From DASXKD01 sp963762735 (GTDB lineage: Bacteria; Actinomycetota; Actinomycetes; Streptosporangiales; Streptosporangiaceae): DNA of 64,000 nucleotides. Position numbers and translations under genes: made by a program. Below are positions 60,542-64,000 of this stretch, piece by piece. The notes beneath the pieces are model-generated. The model made no database searches. It had not been told where the DNA came from and was given only the letters and a program-made list of their open reading frames with translations. The DNA is taken from positions 1 through 64,000 of the forward strand of contig CAVXMG010000004.1 in assembly GCA_963762735.1 (NCBI GenBank), given 5' to 3'. Each line of letters starts with the position of its first letter. Position 1 is the stretch's first letter.

Positions 60542-61693
60542 GGCCGGCCCTGCTAGCCCGGGGGGACGACCCCCGGAACCCCCGATGGCCTGCGGCCCCG
60601 TTCCTCCGTCACGGGGCCTTGACCCCCGGATGGGTCGCGCGCCGAGCGTGTCCGCCGCCCAGTCCGCGGTGCGGTACCGGTGGAACGGCGCCAGGTTGGC
60701 GCACCCGTGGTTGCCCTGCTCGAGCAGCAGCAGCGCAGCCGGGCCGCCGGCCTCGTCGATCAGTTGCTCAGCCTGCTGCCAGGGGATCAGCCGGTCGAGC
60801 TTGCCCATCACGGCCAGCAGCGGGCAGCGGATCCGTTCCGCGCGCCCGGCCATGGTCAGCTCGCCCGCCTTGACCCTGGCCGTCTCCAGGTCCGGCGACT
60901 TGGACCGCACCCGGAACGCCTCCCTGGTCAGGCTCGGCAGGTTGTCCCAGTTCCCGGCGAACGTGAAAGGCCCGGCCAGCGCGATACAGGCCTGGATCCG
61001 CTCGTCGCCGCTGGCGACCCGCGGTGCGTAGTACCCGCCCAGGCTCACCCCCCAGACCCCGATCCGGCTCGGGTCCAGGGACGGCTCGGTGATCAGGTAG
61101 TCGATGATCGCCCCGCCGGGGACCTCCCAGTCGCCGCGGATGGCCAGGTCGTACTCGGCCTCGCCCTGCCCGGGGCCGTCCACGCTGAACGTGGCGATGC
61201 CGCGCTCCAGGAACAGGTCCTCGGTGCTGCGCAGCTCTTCCTTGGTCGAGTCCAGGCCGGGAATCATGATCATCACCGGGTGCGGGCCCCGCCCGTGCGG
61301 CTCCCGCAGGATCCCGACGATGTGCGAGCCCTCGAACGGGATCTCCGCCCGCTTCCCTGGCGGGTCGAGGTAGGGCAGCGCGTCGGTCAGGCACCGGACC
61401 GCATGGCCGTGCGCCTCCCGCATCTGGTCCATGTCGTTCACGAACAGGAACTTCGCGAAGTGGTAGTACACCGCCGCCTGGGACAGGTGGGCGCCGGCCG
61501 ACATCTCCCGGCCCTCGGTGAGCGCCTCGCGGCCGAGCGACTCGTGTTCGGCCGCGACCTTGCTCCAGGCCGCGCACCAGTCGTTCCACGAAGTCAGCCC
61601 GCTGGTGATCCGCTCGAAATCGCCCGCGGTCACACCGTTCATGGTGAACCGCGGCGCCCAGTGCGAGATCGCCATGGCTACCCGTTCGTCCAC
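59348..61693 (-). CDS. FrsA-like alpha/beta hydrolase in one frame with an LVIVD protein
   Basis: The GTG at 61693 (GAGGAGG six bases upstream) starts a hydrolase of about 360 residues: helical cap (WNDWCAAWSKVAAEHESLGR), GPHPVMIMIPGLDSTKEELR, nucleophile motif GVWGVSLGGYYAPR, Asp in AVMGKLDRLIPWQQ and His in LEQGNHGCANL. This matches the 2,6-dihydroxypseudooxynicotine hydrolase/FrsA branch. The domain ends at about 60640 (TADWAADTLGA). Instead of a stop, hairpin repeat copy 8 is translated (SRPRDGGTGPQAIGGSGGRP), and the frame runs on into the LVIVD protein. Two separate genes joined by the repeat is the best explanation; a real 780-residue fusion is the alternative. Confidence 0.75.
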   Translation of the reverse strand: MDERVAMAISHWAPRFTMNGVTAGDFERITSGLTSWNDWCAAWSKVAAEHESLGREALTEGREMSAGAHLSQAAVYYHFAKFLFVNDMDQMREAHGHAVRCLTDALPYLDPPGKRAEIPFEGSHIVGILREPHGRGPHPVMIMIPGLDSTKEELRSTEDLFLERGIATFSVDGPGQGEAEYDLAIRGDWEVPGGAIIDYLITEPSLDPSRIGVWGVSLGGYYAPRVASGDERIQACIALAGPFTFAGNWDNLPSLTREAFRVRSKSPDLETARVKAGELTMAGRAERIRCPLLAVMGKLDRLIPWQQAEQLIDEAGGPAALLLLEQGNHGCANLAPFHRYRTADWAADTLGARPIRGSRPRDGGTGPQAIGGSGGRPPGLAGPAMTGDPVVGGARTASAAGLRLIGHHGLAGHGDGMQVIRHGDAVYVGHTGTTGAGTSVLDAADPARPVLVRQWPAPARSHTHKVQVAGGLLLVNHEKFPYTAPDTGPVSAGLAIYRLEDPLRPERLAFWHSGGRGVHRVVWTGGRYAHMSAIPDHFRDRIWVVVDLADPAHPVEAARWWWPGQRDDEQPGWPSGERYAAHHALIAGDRAYLGYDDAGMVVLDVSDMTRPRQAGLAQWQGGGSTHTCLPLPGRGLVVATDEQVHDGPHAPRRAIHVLDVSGASPAMLAECPHPDGFDHLPLRFGAHNLHENQAGSYRSERLVFASYFSAGVRVYDLADPGHPAEVAHWIPQPPPGQPVAQINDLFVDSGGLVWVTDRIGGGLYVLEPEPPLAALMAEARF
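60551..60627 (+). repeat. Two-hairpin repeat, copy 8, inside a fused reading frame
   Basis: Head hairpin at about 60557-60576, then GGCCCCG (60594-60600), loop TTCCTCCGTCA, CGGGGCC (60612-60618). The opposite strand is open in the hydrolase frame, so the copy is translated as a linker. Confidence 0.85.
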
Positions 61694-61753
61694 GCGCCCT
61701 CCTCGTCGTTCGCTGGCGAGATCTGCAAACGAATGCATACTCTCTAGGACAGG

Positions 61754-61769
61754 CCCGGGTCAACCTGGG
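61754..61769. promoter_or_regulatory. Small dyad in the divergent region before the dehydrogenase operon
   Basis: CCCGGGT (61754-61760) and ACCTGGG (61763-61769) pair at six of seven positions, 15 bases before the ATG at 61785 and 60 bases from the divergent hydrolase start. Possible operator. Confidence 0.3.
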
Positions 61770-61784
61770 TACAGGGAGAGCGTG

Positions 61785-62345
61785 ATGGAACAGCAGGAAC
61801 TGCACCTGACCGTGAACGGCGAGGACCGCGCCCTGGCCTGCGATCCGGATCTGCCCTTGCTCGATGTGCTGCGCGCGGGGCTTGGCCTGGCCGGGCCGCG
61901 GTTCGGCTGCGGTCTGGGCCTGTGCGGTGCCTGCATGGTGATCATCGACGGCAAGGCCAGGTCATCCTGCGACTACCCGGCCTGGGCCGCCGAGGGAACC
62001 GAGGTGACCACGGTCGAGGGCCTGCGCCAGGACGGCGCACTGCACGCGGTGCAGCAGGCGTTCCTTGACGAGCAGGCGGCGCAGTGCGGCTACTGCACCT
62101 CGGGGATGATCGTCGCCGCGGCCGCGCTGCTGGCGGTGAACCCCGAGCCGACCGAGCAGGAGGTCCGCGCCGCGCTCGACCCGAACCTGTGCCGCTGCGG
62201 CACGCACGGCAGGGTGGTGGCCGCCGTGCTCCGGGCGGCCGGACACCACGACACCGAGCAGCCCGCGCACCGCGATCAGGAGCAGGCCGCGCGCCATGAC
62301 ACTGAGCAGGCCGCGCGCCGCGACAGGGGGCACGCCGTCCGGTGA
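61785..62345 (+). CDS. (2Fe-2S) small subunit of a xanthine dehydrogenase-family enzyme
   Basis: A 186-residue electron-transfer subunit. The plant-type ferredoxin cluster ligands are in FGCGLGLCGACMVIIDG with a later SSCDYP, and the second cluster in the helical domain is bound by CGYCTSGM and LCRCGTHGR. It carries electrons from the molybdenum subunit encoded next. The last 30 residues are a degenerate repeat (DTEQPAHRDQEQAARHDTEQ) not usual for the family. The ATG at 61785 has GGGAGAG close upstream. Its stop overlaps the GTG start of the next gene (GTGA). Confidence 0.9.
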   Translation: MEQQELHLTVNGEDRALACDPDLPLLDVLRAGLGLAGPRFGCGLGLCGACMVIIDGKARSSCDYPAWAAEGTEVTTVEGLRQDGALHAVQQAFLDEQAAQCGYCTSGMIVAAAALLAVNPEPTEQEVRAALDPNLCRCGTHGRVVAAVLRAAGHHDTEQPAHRDQEQAARHDTEQAARRDRGHAVR

Positions 62346-64000
62346 CTCCCCCGCCGTCCGGCCTCGCCGCCTACCCGAGCCTCGCCGCCAACCCCGTGCT
62401 GAGCTCCTGGCTGGCGTTCTCCCCGGACGGCACGGTCACGATCCGGCCGGGCAAGGTGGAGTACGGCCAGGGCGTCTGGACGGCGCTGGCCCAGGTCGCG
62501 GCGGAGGAACTCGACGTGGCGCTGGCCCGGGTGACGGTGGCGCCGGTGAGCACGGGCACCAGCCCGGACGAGGGGGTCACCTCGGGCAGCCTGTCCATCC
62601 AGCACTCCGGCTCGGCGCTGCGGCAGGCGTGCGCGCAGGCCCGCGCGCTGCTGCTGGCCGAGGCCGCCGGCAAGCTCGGCACCGCCGCGGCCGAACTGGC
62701 CGTCGAGGATGGGCAGATCCTCGCCGCTGGGCAGCCGACCGGGCTCAACTACTGGTCGCTCGCTGGCCCGGGGCTGCTGGACCGGGAGGCCGGCGACCCG
62801 GTCCCGGTCAAGCCGCCGGACCGGTGGTCGGTGGCTGGCCGCAGCGCCCCCAGGCTCGACCTGCCGGACAAGGTCACCGGGCGCCCCAGGTTCCTGCACG
62901 ACATGGTGCTGCCCGGGATGCTCTACGGCCGCGTCGTCCGGCCGCCCGCGGTCGTGGCGGAACTGCTCAGCACCGGCGACCCTGACCTGCCGCCGGACGT
63001 GATCGTGGTGCGCGACGGCTCGTTCCTCGGCGTCGTGGCCACCACGGACTCCCGCGCGCTCCGCGCCGCCCGCCTGGTGGCCAAGGCGGCCCAATGGCAG
63101 GTGACCGAGTCGCTGCCCGACGACCGCGACCTGAAGGGGTTCCTGCTCTCCGCGCCCGCCGAGGACGTCCCCGTGGAGTCGCGCCACGACGAAGAAGCCG
63201 CCGCGTCGGTGACGACGGCCCGGACCGCCGAGTACACCCGGCCCTTCCTCGCCCACGCCTCCATGGCGCCGAGCTGCGCGATCGCCCGCTGGGACTCCGG
63301 CACCGTCACGGCGTGGAGCCACAGCCAGGGCATATTCGCGCTGCGTGACGCCCTCGCGGCCGGCCTGCGCCTGGACCCCGCCCAGGTGACCGTGAACCAC
63401 GCGGAGGGGGCAGGCGCCTACGGGCACAACGGCGCCGACGACGCCGCCCTGGACGCGGTGCTGCTCGCCCGGGCCGTGCCGGGGCGGCCGGTCCGGGTGC
63501 TGTGGTCCCGCGAGGACGAGATGAGCTGGGCGCCGCTCGGCCCGGCCATGCTGGCCCGGCTGTCGGCGGGGCTCGACGCCCGGGGCAGGATCGTGAACTG
63601 GCGCCAGGACGTGTGGAGCAACGGGTTCATCGGCCGCCCCGGCCGCGGTGGCGACCCGCGGCTGCTGGCCCTGGCCCACCTGGCCGGCGGACGGCCGATG
63701 CCGCCCGCGCCCGACGGCCCGCCGACCGGCGCCATGGGCTCCACCCGCAACGCGGTGCCCGGCTATGACATCCCCGACCTGGAGGTGGTCCGGCACCGGC
63801 TGCTCACGATGCCGATCAGGACCTCTTCGCTGCGGTCCCTCGGTGCGTTCCTCAACGTGTTCGCGATCGAGTCGTTCATGGACGAACTGGCCGAATGCGC
63901 CGGGGCGGACCCGGTCGCGTTCCGGCTGGCGCACCTGACCGACCCGCGGGCGGTGCGGGTGATCGAGGAGGTGGCGGAGTTCTCCGGCTGGGCGGGCCGC
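62342..64000 (+). CDS. Molybdopterin-binding large subunit of a xanthine dehydrogenase-family enzyme (partial)
   Basis: An aldehyde oxidase/xanthine dehydrogenase-type catalytic subunit that continues past the window end; 553 residues are visible. Blocks are SFSPDGTVTIRPGKVEYGQG-like near the N-terminus (F-S-P-D-G-T-V-T-I), GVTSGSLSIQHSGSALRQA, KVTGRPRFLHDMVLPGMLYG, RPFLAHASMAPSCAIARW, TAWSHSQGIFALRDAL and TSSLRSLGAFLNVFAIESFM. This order, with the cofactor-binding part first, resembles isoquinoline 1-oxidoreductase-like (IorB) proteins. The enzyme would hydroxylate an N-heterocycle or aldehyde with water as oxygen donor. Start: GTG at 62342 overlapping the small subunit stop. No separate FAD subunit is seen in the window. 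Confidence 0.88.
   Translation, partial: MTPPPSGLAAYPSLAANPVLSSWLAFSPDGTVTIRPGKVEYGQGVWTALAQVAAEELDVALARVTVAPVSTGTSPDEGVTSGSLSIQHSGSALRQACAQARALLLAEAAGKLGTAAAELAVEDGQILAAGQPTGLNYWSLAGPGLLDREAGDPVPVKPPDRWSVAGRSAPRLDLPDKVTGRPRFLHDMVLPGMLYGRVVRPPAVVAELLSTGDPDLPPDVIVVRDGSFLGVVATTDSRALRAARLVAKAAQWQVTESLPDDRDLKGFLLSAPAEDVPVESRHDEEAAASVTTARTAEYTRPFLAHASMAPSCAIARWDSGTVTAWSHSQGIFALRDALAAGLRLDPAQVTVNHAEGAGAYGHNGADDAALDAVLLARAVPGRPVRVLWSREDEMSWAPLGPAMLARLSAGLDARGRIVNWRQDVWSNGFIGRPGRGGDPRLLALAHLAGGRPMPPAPDGPPTGAMGSTRNAVPGYDIPDLEVVRHRLLTMPIRTSSLRSLGAFLNVFAIESFMDELAECAGADPVAFRLAHLTDPRAVRVIEEVAEFSGWAGR

Noticed and set aside
59348..61693. A natural hydrolase-LVIVD fusion enzyme
   Set aside because: The joining linker is exactly the hairpin repeat, and the LVIVD part has its own ATG; two genes are more likely.

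Overview
The window is high-GC DNA with GTG starts, four-base ATGA/GTGA gene overlaps, a mycothiol-type DinB enzyme, LLM-class flavin enzymes and many DHA2 exporters. This points to an actinomycete (Actinomycetota); the N-terminal domain of the 36.6 kb gene is, from memory, common in Streptosporangiales-like genomes. I cannot place it further without a search. No rRNA, tRNA, CRISPR array or intact transposase was seen.

Layout. 0-5.4 kb: end of an unknown gene, then a valyl-tRNA synthetase with three frameshifts and a repeat inside it, a PRC-barrel-like protein, an F420-type (LLM) oxidoreductase and a DinB/maleylpyruvate-isomerase-like enzyme. 5.4-10.5 kb: a D-amino-acid oxidase-like flavoprotein, a large secreted NHL-repeat protein with many frameshifts, and a dead acetyltransferase fragment. 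10.5-22.4 kb: aerobic benzoyl-CoA (box) catabolism, with benzoate-CoA ligase coupled to a gamma carbonic anhydrase, BoxB, BoxC and an amidohydrolase. This block also holds a one-protein sensor kinase/response regulator and an aldolase / HAD-DhaL / DhaK operon. 22.7-26.4 kb: a MarR-controlled DHA2 exporter and an aldo/keto reductase. 26.6-29.6 kb: a dienelactone hydrolase, a DUF6295-like protein, a DnaN-like sliding clamp and a membrane protein. 29.8-36.5 kb: a frameshifted diaminopropionate ammonia-lyase, an acyl-ACP thioesterase-like protein, then two more DHA2 exporters beside TetR and MerR regulators. 36.6-41.3 kb: a lower-GC helical-repeat protein with a STAND-type N-terminus, a secreted lipase and a small GIY-YIG nuclease. 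41.3-47.8 kb: a GntR-ABC operon and an aminotransferase/RidA/PhzF operon divergent from a MocR regulator. 47.8-54 kb: a subtilase-like protein with an altered active site inside inverted repeats, two remnants, GH12 and VOC proteins. 54-64 kb: NADP-binding reductase, OsmC, an amidohydrolase, S9 peptidase plus methionine aminopeptidase, a hydrolase/LVIVD fused frame, and a xanthine-dehydrogenase-type operon that runs off the end.

Two features cross the whole window. First, a two-hairpin repeat of about 75 bp occurs at eight places (0.9, 5.4, 12.7, 18.2, 22.5, 25.4, 59.3 and 60.6 kb). Its second stem changes on both arms together between copies while the loop stays the same. One copy lies in frame inside valS and another lies in frame between two genes. 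Second, there are about fifteen one-base frame breaks in otherwise well-conserved genes, often in G/C runs. Either this is an uncorrected long-read consensus or several genes are decaying; the hit to valS, normally essential, favours sequence error. Broken genes are typed as pseudogene but may be intact in the organism.
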